A stretch of 64,000 nucleotides of DNA from an uncultured Bacteroidales bacterium (GCA_902762385.1 CACWNQ010000001.1:310001-374000); one strand, 5' to 3'; numbered from the stretch's first letter, positions 18,393-27,296 are shown. Notes: generated from the letters alone by a model not told the origin. Numbers and translations: made by a program.

Positions 18393-19427
18393 ATGAATAA
18401 GAAAATAATATTGACACTGATTGCTGTAGTAGCAGCTATCACCGCAAACGCTCAAGGCCGCATGGACTTGCGCATCAACGAGGTGATGGTACAGAACGAC
18501 AGCAACTATGTTGACCAGTATGACCACCGTGCTGGATGGATTGAGATTTTCAATGCATCGCACGGAACTAATGGCATCGAGAAGATGTTCATCACCACAC
18601 TCAAACCAAATTTCATCCAGGACTATTTCAAAGCTGAAGAGCAAAAGAGCAACAAAAAGCGCAACCAGCTGCTTCAAGAGCTCCGTGATTCGCATCCTGG
18701 TGAAGTTTTTGAGATTCCACGTGGCGATGTGGCAACTAAGGTCAAACCACGCTCTCATGTAGTGTTCTTTGCCGATGGTAATATTGAAGCTGGAACATTC
18801 CACCTTCCTTTCACCATGAAGGCTGGTCAAGAAAACTACATTGCCCTTTATGACGTGAATGGTGACTTGGTTGACGAAGTGACAGTTCCTGCTACTCTGC
18901 CAGCCGACCAATCGTTTGCTCGTTGCAGTGAGGACTCTATTGACCTGCACGGAAGTCACAATTTCGAAAGCAAGCTCTGGCAAGTGTGTGACGGTTCTTC
19001 AGAAGCTAAGGCTATTACTCCTGCCAAGTTCAACGCCCGTCCTATTAACAACAACATTGACATGTTTAAGAAGGATGACCCCTCGGGCATTCTGCTTACA
19101 CTCATGTCGATGGGTGTAGTATTCAGTGCACTGCTCATGCTTTACATCTTGTTCAAGCTGTTTGGTAAAGCATTCACTGCCAAGGACAAGAAAAAAGACG
19201 ATGAAGTTGTTGATAAAGCCGTTGAGGAACCGACAACTGATGCTGCTCAAGAAGGCAGCAACGATGAGGCTATTGCTGCCATTTGCATGGCACTCTATCA
19301 ACACCTCAATGCTCACGATGAGGAGAGTGGCGTACTCACTTTCGACCACACTCATGAGCAGCACAGCGCATGGGGTTCTAAGGGAAACCTGCTGCTTCGC
19401 ATGCCTGAGCATCACAGCAAACATTAA
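18393..19427 (+). CDS. Lamin-tail domain / OadG fusion, Na+ decarboxylase gamma-type subunit
   Basis: A 344-residue protein with signal peptide MNKKIILTLIAVVAAITANA. Residues 24-175 resemble a lamin tail domain (INEVM, WIEIFN, KPRSHVVFFADG, IALYD-x-NG-x-LVDEV). A single membrane segment follows at about 233-256, then a charged linker and a short C-terminal piece (DEAIAAICMALY) typical of OadG-like gamma subunits. OadG normally is under 100 residues and holds the soluble alpha subunit and biotin carrier to the membrane pump. Predicted topology: lamin-tail domain in the periplasm, C-terminus in the cytoplasm. Its place between the alpha subunit and the biotin carrier supports the gamma role. 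The purpose of the external domain is unknown. Confidence 0.82.
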   Translation: MNKKIILTLIAVVAAITANAQGRMDLRINEVMVQNDSNYVDQYDHRAGWIEIFNASHGTNGIEKMFITTLKPNFIQDYFKAEEQKSNKKRNQLLQELRDSHPGEVFEIPRGDVATKVKPRSHVVFFADGNIEAGTFHLPFTMKAGQENYIALYDVNGDLVDEVTVPATLPADQSFARCSEDSIDLHGSHNFESKLWQVCDGSSEAKAITPAKFNARPINNNIDMFKKDDPSGILLTLMSMGVVFSALLMLYILFKLFGKAFTAKDKKKDDEVVDKAVEEPTTDAAQEGSNDEAIAAICMALYQHLNAHDEESGVLTFDHTHEQHSAWGSKGNLLLRMPEHHSKH

Positions 19428-19457
19428 TCAATCACTAACATTTAATTTGTTTTATCA

Positions 19458-19892
19458 ATGAAAGAATATAAATATAAAATCAATGGTCACGAATACAAAG
19501 TAAATGTTGGTGACATTGAGAACAACATTGCAAACATCGAGGTTAATGGCGTGCCCTACACTGTTGAACTCGAGGAGGAAAAGGTTGCTAAGCCTGTTGT
19601 CAAGAGAGTTGCAGTTAGCAACGACGCACCTGTGGCAGCCAAGCCAGCTGCTGCTAAACCAGCTGCTGCAGCTGCAGGCGAATATGTTATTGCTTCTCCA
19701 CTGCCTGGCGTTATCAAAGAGCTCCATGTTAAGGAAGGCCAACAAGTTAAGGCAAGCGACGTGGTTTGCATCCTCGAAGCCATGAAGATGGGCAACGAGA
19801 TTCATGCAGGCAAGGACGGTGTGGTTAAATCAATTAATGTAGCTCTTGAGGAATCAGTTCAAGAGGGTACCACTATCATGATTATTGCTTAA
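19458..19892 (+). CDS. mmdC: Biotin carboxyl carrier protein of the decarboxylase
   Basis: A 144-residue biotinyl carrier. The biotin site is Lys110 in EAMKMGNE within a C-terminal lipoyl/biotinyl fold (about 75-144). An Ala/Pro/Lys-rich flexible linker (about 56-74) joins it to an N-terminal region of about 45 residues. It carries CO2 from the carboxyltransferase to the membrane decarboxylase. Gene order carboxyltransferase, gamma, biotin carrier, Na+ pump matches Na+-translocating decarboxylases. It ends 4 bases before the ATG of the pump subunit. Confidence 0.94.
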   Translation: MKEYKYKINGHEYKVNVGDIENNIANIEVNGVPYTVELEEEKVAKPVVKRVAVSNDAPVAAKPAAAKPAAAAAGEYVIASPLPGVIKELHVKEGQQVKASDVVCILEAMKMGNEIHAGKDGVVKSINVALEESVQEGTTIMIIA

Positions 19893-19896
19893 TATT

Positions 19897-21051
19897 ATGG
19901 CACTATTAAATATTGCAAATAACCTGGAGCAATTCTGGCACTTCACAGGCTTCTATAATGTAACACTGGAGCCTTCAAGCTTGATTATGCTGTGCGTGGG
20001 TCTGCTTTTCATCTACCTCGCCATCAAGCATGATTTTGAGCCTATGTTGCTGGTGCCAATTGGCTTCGGTATCCTGATTGGAAACATTCCATTCCAGCCA
20101 GGCAATGAGATTGGTATCTATGAGGAAGGTTCGGTACTGAACATTCTATATCAGGGTGTGCGCCAAGGTTGGTATCCACCACTCATCTTCTTGGGTATTG
20201 GTGCGATGACCGACTTCTCGGCTTTGCTGGCAAACCCCAAACTGATGCTTGTGGGTGCTGCTGCACAGTTCGGTATCTTTGGTGCCTACATGGTAGCTTT
20301 GGCAATGGGTTTCATGCCCGACCAGGCCGGTGCCATCGCCATCATTGGTGGTGCCGATGGTCCTACCGCTATCTTCCTATCGTCGAAGCTAGCGCCAAAC
20401 TTGATGGGTGCCATTGCAGTCTCGGCCTATAGCTACATGGCGCTTGTGCCAGTGATTCAGCCGCCCATTATGCGACTGCTTACCACCAAGAAAGAGCGCC
20501 TTATCCACATGAAGCCAGCTCGCAAGGTTTCGCAAACCGAGAAGATTATCTTCCCTATCGTAGGTTTAATTCTTACTTGCTTCTTCGTGCCTAGTGGTTT
20601 GCCACTGCTTGGTATGCTGTTCTTCGGTAACTTGTTGCGTGAAAGTGGTGTGACCACCCGCCTCGCTAAGACCGCAAGCAACGCAATGACCGATATGGTG
20701 ACTATCGTCCTTGGTATGAGTGTTGGTGCCTCAACTCAAGCATCGGAGTTCCTTACTCCCGACACAATCAAGATTTTTGCCCTTGGTTTCATGGCGTTCA
20801 TCATCGCCACCACTTCGGGCGTACTCTTTGTGAAGATCTTCAACCTCATCCTGCCCAAGCACAAGAAGTTGAACCCATTGATTGGTAATGCAGGTGTGAG
20901 CGCAGTTCCTATGGCTGCACGCATCAGCAACGACCAAGGCCTCAAGGCCGACCCAAGCAACTACCTGCTCATGCACGCCATGGGTCCAAACGTTGCTGGT
21001 GTTATCGGTTCGGCAGTTGCCGCCGGTGTACTCCTCGGCTTCCTCGGATAA
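19897..21051 (+). CDS. mmdB: Na+-translocating methylmalonyl-CoA decarboxylase beta subunit
   Basis: A 384-residue polytopic membrane protein of the OadB/GcdB/MmdB family. It decarboxylates carboxybiotin and uses the energy to export Na+. The signature GGADGPTAIF with the conserved Asp is present near residue 155, as are GNLLRESGV and the NPLIGNAGVSAVPMAAR segment near 330. The start is ATG at 19897 (MALLNIANNLEQF), 4 bases after the biotin carrier stop. A TTG 12 bases upstream would overlap that gene. A strong hairpin follows, closing the operon. Confidence 0.95.
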   Translation: MALLNIANNLEQFWHFTGFYNVTLEPSSLIMLCVGLLFIYLAIKHDFEPMLLVPIGFGILIGNIPFQPGNEIGIYEEGSVLNILYQGVRQGWYPPLIFLGIGAMTDFSALLANPKLMLVGAAAQFGIFGAYMVALAMGFMPDQAGAIAIIGGADGPTAIFLSSKLAPNLMGAIAVSAYSYMALVPVIQPPIMRLLTTKKERLIHMKPARKVSQTEKIIFPIVGLILTCFFVPSGLPLLGMLFFGNLLRESGVTTRLAKTASNAMTDMVTIVLGMSVGASTQASEFLTPDTIKIFALGFMAFIIATTSGVLFVKIFNLILPKHKKLNPLIGNAGVSAVPMAARISNDQGLKADPSNYLLMHAMGPNVAGVIGSAVAAGVLLGFLG

Positions 21052-21073
21052 TAAAACAACAATCCCATATATT

Positions 21074-21107
21074 AATAAGGTGTACCCAGCCGTGGGTGCA
21101 CCTTATT
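21074..21107 (+). terminator. Terminator of the decarboxylase operon
   Basis: AAGGTG then ACCCA (21077-21088) pairs with TGGGT then CACCTT (21093-21104) with one mismatch and a GCCG loop; flanking AT bases extend the stem to 21074-21107. A short T-rich stretch follows. Possibly bidirectional. Confidence 0.7.
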
Positions 21108-21167
21108 TCCTTTTGGCACATATTTTGCAACTTATCACTTAAATTTATCTTTAAACTCTTAACTACT

Positions 21168-22082
21168 ATGTTTTTGCAATATATCTCGGGGCCTGTACTG
21201 GGTGCGGTAATTGGGTATATTACTAATGATATTGCCATAAGGATGCTGTTCCGTCCTAGGACGGCTAAATACATCTTGGGCAAACGTGTGCCTTTCACCC
21301 CTGGTATAATACCCAAGGAGAAGAACCGCATTGCTGGTGCAATTGGAGGTGCGATCAGTGAGAACCTTATGAACAAAGATGTACTTGAGAAGACACTACT
21401 CAGCAATGAAATGCTTGAGAAATTAAGAAATGCTGTTAATGAGTTCTTCAATACACAAATGCATAATGAAGAAACACTCGAACAGTTTGCCGCACATTAC
21501 CTTACAGAGGAGGAAATAAGTGCTATGCGCGAAAGCACATGCGACGAGATTGCAAAACTCATCTCTGCTAAGTTACGCGACAAGGCAATTGGAGCCAACA
21601 TTGCTCATGCAGCGACTCAGCATGTCATCGACAAGACTCGTTCTAGTGTTGTGGGAAAAATCAAGGCCGACCGTCTGCTTGAGGTTATTTCCTCGCCTAT
21701 AGAGGCAAAACTCGCACAGCACATAAACGAAGTGTTGCAAGACCAGGCGCCATTTATGTCAATAAAGATTGTTTACGCTGAGGCCGACAAACTCATGGCT
21801 ATGCCTATGAAAGATCTATTCAAGGGACATGAGCAACAGCTTGAGCAGGCACGCGAAGGCATCGTAAGCGTTTATCGCAACATAATCAGTGATCACTTAC
21901 CTCGAATTCTCGAAAGCATCAACATCAGCAAAATTGTCGAGACTCGAATCCAAGAAATGGACATGAAAGAGGCCGAGCAAATCATCCTGAGCGTGATGAA
22001 AAAAGAACTGCACGCCATTGTGTGGCTCGGTGCCCTTCTCGGATCTATTATGGGAACTATCATGACATTCATCAGTATTTAA
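21168..22082 (+). CDS. DUF445 family membrane protein
   Basis: A 304-residue protein of the DUF445 (YheB-like) family. A hydrophobic N-terminus with the family motif ISGPVLGAVIGYITNDIAIRM (segments around 3-20) is followed by FTPGIIPKEKNRIAGAIGGAI. A long helical, charged middle and a C-terminal membrane segment (WLGALLGSIMGTIMTF) complete it. Function is unknown; the family is thought to be envelope associated. Start chosen at ATG 21168, since the only upstream in-frame start (GTG 21096) is inside the terminator hairpin. It lies between the decarboxylase operon and the patatin gene, each with separate signals. Confidence 0.85.
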   Translation: MFLQYISGPVLGAVIGYITNDIAIRMLFRPRTAKYILGKRVPFTPGIIPKEKNRIAGAIGGAISENLMNKDVLEKTLLSNEMLEKLRNAVNEFFNTQMHNEETLEQFAAHYLTEEEISAMRESTCDEIAKLISAKLRDKAIGANIAHAATQHVIDKTRSSVVGKIKADRLLEVISSPIEAKLAQHINEVLQDQAPFMSIKIVYAEADKLMAMPMKDLFKGHEQQLEQAREGIVSVYRNIISDHLPRILESINISKIVETRIQEMDMKEAEQIILSVMKKELHAIVWLGALLGSIMGTIMTFISI

Positions 22083-22149
22083 TTATTTCTTTTTGCAAAT
22101 AATCTATTCCCAATTGCGTTTCTTAGTTGTATATATTATTATTTCTAAT

Positions 22150-22157
22150 TAAATTTG
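22150..22157 (+). promoter_or_regulatory. Putative minus-7 element upstream of the patatin gene
   Basis: TAAATTTG, 31 bases before the ATG at 22189. Confidence 0.4.
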
Positions 22158-22188
22158 TAGCTGAAATAATGTTTAACGGAAACATACA

Positions 22189-22971
22189 ATGGATAAGAAA
22201 CAATACAATATAGGCTTGGCGCTCAGTGGTGGTGGAGTGCGAGGATTTGCCCATATTGGTGCACTGCGAGCGCTTGAGGATGTTGGCATCAAGCCCGATA
22301 TTATAGCCGGAGTTAGCGCAGGAAGCATTGTAGCATCTTTCTATGCTGCCGGCATGACAGCCGATGAAATTTTCGACATAATGGGACATGTCGATATGAG
22401 CAAGTTTCTGCAAGTAGATATCTCGAAAAGTGGGTTTCTCAAGCTCGACAAATTCAAAAAATTCTTAGCAAAGAATTTGCCCGTTGAAAACATCGAGCAA
22501 CTAAAACTACCAACTATCATAGCCGCCACCGATATTGAGCAGCAGCACGAGATGCCTTTCACCACTGGCAACATCGCCGAGAGGATTATTGCATCTTGTA
22601 GCATCCCACTTGTGTTCAAACCTGTGAAAATCGACAATAGCTACTATGTGGACGGAGGTGTCTTGCACAACTTACCATCATTCTACCTGCGCCCAATATG
22701 CAAGAAGGTTATAGGCATTAACGTAAGTCCTTCTAAGTTGGGTCCAATTAAAATGAATGTCAGGTCACTTGCATACCGTACTTATAAACTCATGACACTT
22801 CGCAATGTTGTCGCCGACAAACAATTGTGCGACTTGCTAGTTGACATAATATCTATTCAGCAAATCAGCACTTTTGACACTCGTGCAGCTAACCGAATAG
22901 CACAAAAAGGTTATTTCGAGACAATGAAAATCCTAAAAAACTCACCAATAGTAACAGAATTGAAATCATGA
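22189..22971 (+). CDS. Patatin-like phospholipase
   Basis: A 260-residue patatin-fold acyl hydrolase. The oxyanion loop is SGGGVRG (13-19), the nucleophile Ser43 lies in GVSAG, and the partner Asp155 is in YYVDGG, so the Ser-Asp dyad is complete. There is no signal peptide, so it is probably cytoplasmic, unlike the longer outer-membrane patatins with a BamA-type barrel. The family cleaves acyl esters of phospholipids. It overlaps the next gene by four bases (ATGA at 22968-22971), so the two are translationally coupled. The substrate is not deducible. Confidence 0.92.
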   Translation: MDKKQYNIGLALSGGGVRGFAHIGALRALEDVGIKPDIIAGVSAGSIVASFYAAGMTADEIFDIMGHVDMSKFLQVDISKSGFLKLDKFKKFLAKNLPVENIEQLKLPTIIAATDIEQQHEMPFTTGNIAERIIASCSIPLVFKPVKIDNSYYVDGGVLHNLPSFYLRPICKKVIGINVSPSKLGPIKMNVRSLAYRTYKLMTLRNVVADKQLCDLLVDIISIQQISTFDTRAANRIAQKGYFETMKILKNSPIVTELKS

Positions 22972-24638
22972 ATATCAGCAAGCCAATTATTTACCAACTA
23001 TTACCCAGACTATTTACAAACAACTGCAACCATTGCACTCCTAATGGAACAATAAAACAGAATGGTTCAGGAAAGATGAACGACATCACAACACCTGTAC
23101 TTAAGAAACTGCGCGACCTAGGAGTCACTCACGTGTGGTACACAGGCGTAATTCGCCATGCCAACAAGACGCACTACAAACGTATCCCCGACTGCAATCC
23201 CTATATCGTAAAAGGTAATGCCGGTTCCCCATATGCTATTACCGACTATTATGATATTGACCCAGACATTGCTGTAAAAGTTAAAGACAGGATGCGTGAG
23301 TTTGAAAAGCTTTTGGAACGCACTCATGATGCAGGCATAAAAGTCATAATCGACTTTGTGCCTAACCATGTGGCACGACAATACCATAGCATAGCCAAAC
23401 CTGATGGAATAAGCGACCTAGGCGAGAATGACAATAAGGAATTGGCCTTCTCCCCCGGCAATAACTTCTATTACATGCCCGACCAACAGTTTGCTCCTGG
23501 CATCGACCTTGGTCAGGGTGATGGATTTTATTACGAGAAACCAGCAATGGCCACTGGTAACGACTGCTTCCATCCTTATCCTGGAGTGAATGACTGGTAT
23601 GAGACAGTTAAATTAAATTATGGAGTCGACTATGCAACTGGAGAGAAGCACTTCTACCCAATCCCATCCACTTGGCACAAGATGCTCGGCATTCTAATGT
23701 TCTGGGCAAATAAAGGTATTGACGGTTTTCGCTGCGATATGGTCCACATGGTGCCTGTTGAATTTTGGGGGTGGGCAATACCACAAGTGAAAGAAAAGCA
23801 TCCAAATATAATATTTATAGCCGAACTCTACGACACAGCTATTTACCGTGACTACATCTTCAATGGTCATTTCGACTATCTATACGACAAGGTGTCGCTT
23901 TACGATACACTTCGTGCCGTAACATGCGGCAATGCAAGCGCGTCGGCAATCACAGGCTGCTGGCAAACGGTGGAGGGTATTGGCGACTACATGCTCAACT
24001 TCCTTGAGAATCACGACGAACAGCGCATTGCTTCACCTCAGTTTGCAGGCGACCCATTTAAAGCTCTTCCTGCACTAGTAGTCTCAGCGACTATGTCACG
24101 CGCCCCATTTATGCTATATAGCGGTCAAGAGCTTGGCGAACCAGCTCTAGATGCTGAGGGATTCAGCGGACAAGACGGCCGAACCACCATCTTTGACTAC
24201 TGGAGCATATCCACCATGAGACGATGGTACAACAATGGCAAGTGCGACACCTCGAAACTCACTAACGGTGAGCGTGAGCTGCGTCGATTCTACAAAAAGG
24301 TACTCAGGATTTGTAACAGCGAGAAAGCAATCGCCAAAGGAGAATTTTATGACCTGATGTATGCTAACTACAATTCGATTAACTTCGACAAGATATATGC
24401 ATATTACCGCCATTATCGCAATGAACATCTGCTAATTATAGCCAACTTCGGTGATCAAGATGAGAACATCAATCTTAACACACCACAGCATGCCCTTAAC
24501 ATTATGCACCTTAACCCTGGCACCTATCATGCCAAAGAGTTGCTTACTGCCAGCAAGATGACTCTCACTATTGACCCTGACATTCCTGATAATATCACCA
24601 TTGGCCGTCGCAATGCAATGATTATCAAACTAATGTAA
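22968..24638 (+). CDS. Glycoside hydrolase family 13 (alpha-amylase type)
   Basis: A 556-residue GH13 enzyme. The conserved regions are visible: region I VIIDFVPNH near 126, nucleophile Asp257 in DGFRCDMVH, acid/base Glu286 in IAELYD and stabiliser Asp350 in FLENHDEQR. A C-terminal beta domain follows. There is no signal peptide, so it should act on glycogen or imported alpha-glucans in the cytoplasm. It overlaps the patatin gene by ATGA. Exact specificity (amylase, glucosidase, transferase) cannot be read from the motifs. It is not part of a visible polysaccharide utilisation locus: there is no SusC/SusD nearby. Confidence 0.92.
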   Translation: MNISKPIIYQLLPRLFTNNCNHCTPNGTIKQNGSGKMNDITTPVLKKLRDLGVTHVWYTGVIRHANKTHYKRIPDCNPYIVKGNAGSPYAITDYYDIDPDIAVKVKDRMREFEKLLERTHDAGIKVIIDFVPNHVARQYHSIAKPDGISDLGENDNKELAFSPGNNFYYMPDQQFAPGIDLGQGDGFYYEKPAMATGNDCFHPYPGVNDWYETVKLNYGVDYATGEKHFYPIPSTWHKMLGILMFWANKGIDGFRCDMVHMVPVEFWGWAIPQVKEKHPNIIFIAELYDTAIYRDYIFNGHFDYLYDKVSLYDTLRAVTCGNASASAITGCWQTVEGIGDYMLNFLENHDEQRIASPQFAGDPFKALPALVVSATMSRAPFMLYSGQELGEPALDAEGFSGQDGRTTIFDYWSISTMRRWYNNGKCDTSKLTNGERELRRFYKKVLRICNSEKAIAKGEFYDLMYANYNSINFDKIYAYYRHYRNEHLLIIANFGDQDENINLNTPQHALNIMHLNPGTYHAKELLTASKMTLTIDPDIPDNITIGRRNAMIIKLM

Positions 24639-24689
24639 ATTTGTTGAAAATATTTTCATTATAATATAGGAATAAACATTTTTATGTAG

Positions 24690-24697
24690 TAATTTTG
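24690..24697 (+). promoter_or_regulatory. Putative minus-7 element upstream of prs
   Basis: TAATTTTG, 26 bases before the prs ATG. Confidence 0.45.
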
Positions 24698-24723
24698 CCG
24701 ATAGATTTAAGACCTTTGTTATT

Positions 24724-25668
24724 ATGAGCAAAAAACCATTCAAAATTTTTTCAGGCAGATATTCTAGATATCTTGCCGATGAGATAGCCAAGAAACTCGG
24801 TATCGAGGTTGGTGAAATGCTTGTCAATGAGTTCGCCGATGGAGAGTTTCAAGTGTCATATGAAGAATCGGTAAGAGGAGACGAGATTTATCTTGTCCAG
24901 TCAATGTTCCCACCCACCGACAACCTCATGGAACTATTGCTCATGATTGATGCCGCCAAGCGCGCTTCGGCTAAGTCGGTCACAGCGGTAATACCTTATT
25001 TTGGATGGGCTAGACAGGACCGCAAAGACCGTCCACGAGTGTCGATTGCAGCTAAATTGGTGGCTGGAATGCTTACCAGTGCTGGCGTTGATAGCATTAT
25101 CACAATGGACCTACACGCCGACCAAATTCAAGGTTTCTTTAATCTTCCCCTCAATCACCTATATGCATCATCGGTATTCGTGCCCTATATTAATAAATTA
25201 AAACTTAAGGATATGGTATTTGCATCACCCGATGTTGGTGGAGCCAAGCGTGTATTAGAATATGCAAAGCACTATAAAGTTCCAATGGCGCTATGCCACA
25301 AGCAGCGCGCCCGTGCCAATGTGGTAGAAAAAATGACTATCATAGGTGATGTGAAAGACAAAAATGTGATTCTGGTTGATGACATGATCGACACAGCTGG
25401 CACAATTTGCACTGCTGCAAAGGTTATGATGGACAATGGTGCCAAGTCGGTTAGAGTTATAGCATCTCATGGTGTAATGAGTGATCCAGCAACCGAGCGC
25501 ATCAATAAAAGCCCTATTACTGAGGTCGTGATTTCCGACTCAATCAACTACGACACAAGTCGCAGCGAGAAAATAAAGAGAGTATCGGTAGCTGGTCTTA
25601 TTGCTGAAACTATTCAGCGCATTAACGACCATGAGTCTATCAGCTCGCAATACATTATCAACCACTAA
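24724..25668 (+). CDS. prs: Ribose-phosphate pyrophosphokinase (PRPP synthase)
   Basis: A 314-residue enzyme making PRPP from ribose 5-phosphate and ATP for nucleotide, His and Trp synthesis. The catalytic and binding segments are visible: FADGEFQV near 39, YFGWARQDRK near 97, TMDLHADQIQGFF near 128 and the PRPP-binding loop VDDMIDTAGT near 218. Length is standard (E. coli 315). Monocistronic, with its own upstream box and a strong terminator after it. Confidence 0.97.
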   Translation: MSKKPFKIFSGRYSRYLADEIAKKLGIEVGEMLVNEFADGEFQVSYEESVRGDEIYLVQSMFPPTDNLMELLLMIDAAKRASAKSVTAVIPYFGWARQDRKDRPRVSIAAKLVAGMLTSAGVDSIITMDLHADQIQGFFNLPLNHLYASSVFVPYINKLKLKDMVFASPDVGGAKRVLEYAKHYKVPMALCHKQRARANVVEKMTIIGDVKDKNVILVDDMIDTAGTICTAAKVMMDNGAKSVRVIASHGVMSDPATERINKSPITEVVISDSINYDTSRSEKIKRVSVAGLIAETIQRINDHESISSQYIINH

Positions 25669-25687
25669 TAAACATCACTCATCATCA

Positions 25688-25724
25688 CAATCAGGTGCAC
25701 TCATCGAGCGTCACCTGATTGTTT
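25688..25724 (+). terminator. Terminator of prs
   Basis: CAATCAGGTG (25688-25697) and CACCTGATTG (25712-25721) form a perfect 10-bp stem, followed by TTTATATAA. It lies between convergent genes and may serve both strands. Confidence 0.75.
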
Positions 25725-25780
25725 ATATAACAACCTGTGATAACCATAATAAAAGGTAAAAAACAATTATAATGCTATAA

Positions 25781-26524
25781 TTATTTACCAAGAAGTTTGA
25801 GAAGAAGCCTTTTTATGCCTTGAGGTTTCTTTTCCTGTATTAGCTGGGTAGGCTCTTCTTCGTTTTGTTTTTGAGATGGAGCCCGAAACCATAGCGTACC
25901 GAAACAGTCAGGGCGATGAAAATCGGGTTTTGGACTGTCAATAGGACTCCACGTCACATAATGACGATAAGCAGTTTTTCCTGCACATTTATAAAAATTA
26001 CCCTTAATACATTCAGGCAGGTCATCACTGTTAAGACCAACTAGTGACAACGGTATAGATACAGTTAAATCCCAACAATAGGTGCCTTCTAGCTCATCAA
26101 TGGCATCAGTACCACACGAAGCATAACGCTCTATCGACAAGAGTTCTTTCTCTGTAAGGCGTACTGGTGATGGCCGCTCAACACGATGGCTAGCGTTTAG
26201 CGTCCCAATGCAATTAAACTCGAAATTCCAATACTCATCATTTCCAGGAACTTGCATAAAAAACTCAACGCAACTATCATCGGCCACAGGACTCAAGTCA
26301 ACTGTATTCAAAGCTCGCAAATCCTTACTTATAACCGAGAAAAAAACATATAACTTAGTAGTTGACACTGCAATGACAACGGTGCTATATGGTTTATAAG
26401 GAAATTCTTCGCTCCAGTTCAAACTTCCAATAACTTGATGCTCCACATGGGAATCAAGGTACTCTCCCACCATGCGAAGCGACATTTTATCAAGTTCAGG
26501 AAGTGATATTATCTGGCATTCCAT
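25781..26524 (-). CDS. CBM9-like (family 9 carbohydrate-binding module) protein
   Basis: A 247-residue protein resembling the CBM9-like proteins of Bacteroidota, which share the DOMON-type beta sandwich. Segments such as FFSVISKDLRA, DDSCVEFFM near 84-92, YWNFEFNCIGT and a late HRPDCFGTLWF are in the usual order. No signal peptide or membrane segment is seen, so location and ligand are unclear. Its ATG shares one base with the stop of the LysE-type gene (TGATG at 26526-26522), so it is translationally coupled to that exporter. The basic tail (KRLLLKLLGK) is odd. Function is unknown beyond the fold. Confidence 0.75.
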   Translation of the reverse strand: MECQIISLPELDKMSLRMVGEYLDSHVEHQVIGSLNWSEEFPYKPYSTVVIAVSTTKLYVFFSVISKDLRALNTVDLSPVADDSCVEFFMQVPGNDEYWNFEFNCIGTLNASHRVERPSPVRLTEKELLSIERYASCGTDAIDELEGTYCWDLTVSIPLSLVGLNSDDLPECIKGNFYKCAGKTAYRHYVTWSPIDSPKPDFHRPDCFGTLWFRAPSQKQNEEEPTQLIQEKKPQGIKRLLLKLLGK

Positions 26525-27171
26525 CAGATAATTTTGAAGAATGTGAGAAGGCCAGTAATCAAACCATAGATTGCCAAAACCAAGATGATGCCACCCATCA
26601 CCTTATTGATAATTGACATGGTATTGATACTGAATTTTGAACGAAACTTATCTACGAGATAAGTGATAGCCATCCACCACAACAAGGCTCCAACCCCAAT
26701 AAAGGCGTAACCAATAATATAATGGTAAAACTTATACTCCGCTGATGGGAAACCGAAGCGGGCAAATAGTGGAAATATCAGGAAAATAATCAACGGATTA
26801 GACATAGTTAGGGCAAAACCCGTAACTGCATCGTGAGTGTAGTTGACTTTAACCTCTTCATCATGTTTTACGTTACTTACAGTTTTACGCAGAATCAAGT
26901 AAATAGCAAATACAATAAGCACAATACTTCCACCTATCTGAAACAAGTTCTGATGATCAGTTATGAAATCGGTCACAAACGATAGGCCTAGGCCAGCCAG
27001 AAGGCAATAGAACATATCGGATGCTGCAGCACCCACACCTGTGTAAAGACCACACTTACGGCCTTTCTCCATTGTGCGTTGAACTACCAGTATTCCAATT
27101 GGTCCCATCGGCGCTGAAAGTATAATGCCAACCGACAAACAACCTATTATTATGGATATTAATGTGCCCAT
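26524..27171 (-). CDS. LysE/RhtB family amino-acid exporter
   Basis: A 215-residue inner-membrane protein with about six hydrophobic segments. The LysE-family N-terminal pattern APMGPIGILVVQRTMEKG is at 20-37. A loop with charged residues (KTVSNVKHDEEVK) lies in the middle, then TGFALTMSNPLIIFLIFP, the conserved family segment. The family exports amino acids or related small molecules; the substrate cannot be predicted. Start chosen at ATG 27171; the longer TTG start at 27189 overlaps the likely minus-7 box. It is coupled to the downstream CBM9-like gene by a one-base overlap. Confidence 0.88.
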   Translation of the reverse strand: MGTLISIIIGCLSVGIILSAPMGPIGILVVQRTMEKGRKCGLYTGVGAAASDMFYCLLAGLGLSFVTDFITDHQNLFQIGGSIVLIVFAIYLILRKTVSNVKHDEEVKVNYTHDAVTGFALTMSNPLIIFLIFPLFARFGFPSAEYKFYHYIIGYAFIGVGALLWWMAITYLVDKFRSKFSINTMSIINKVMGGIILVLAIYGLITGLLTFFKII

Positions 27172-27186
27172 TTTATAAAACAGCGA

Positions 27187-27194
27187 CAAAGTTA
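27187..27194 (-). promoter_or_regulatory. Putative minus-7 element of the LysE-type gene
   Basis: TAACTTTG on the minus strand, 16 bases before ATG 27171. Transcripts would have a very short leader. Confidence 0.45.
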
Positions 27195-27268
27195 CGAAAA
27201 ATAATCACATTTTAAGTAATTTTGACCAAAAAAAATCCTTATTATTTCTGCCTTTAATTAAAAAGCAC

Positions 27269-27276
27269 TAATTTTG
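27269..27276 (+). promoter_or_regulatory. Putative minus-7 element of the 374-residue secreted protein gene
   Basis: TAATTTTG, 21 bases before ATG 27297. A second TAATTTTG lies at 27217-27224, so two start sites are possible. Confidence 0.4.
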
Positions 27277-27296
27277 AGGAAAAATTTAAGTTCATC

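Noticed and set aside
22968-24638. Polysaccharide utilisation locus around the GH13 gene
   Set aside because: No SusC/SusD pair, no signal peptide, and no further glycosidases nearby.
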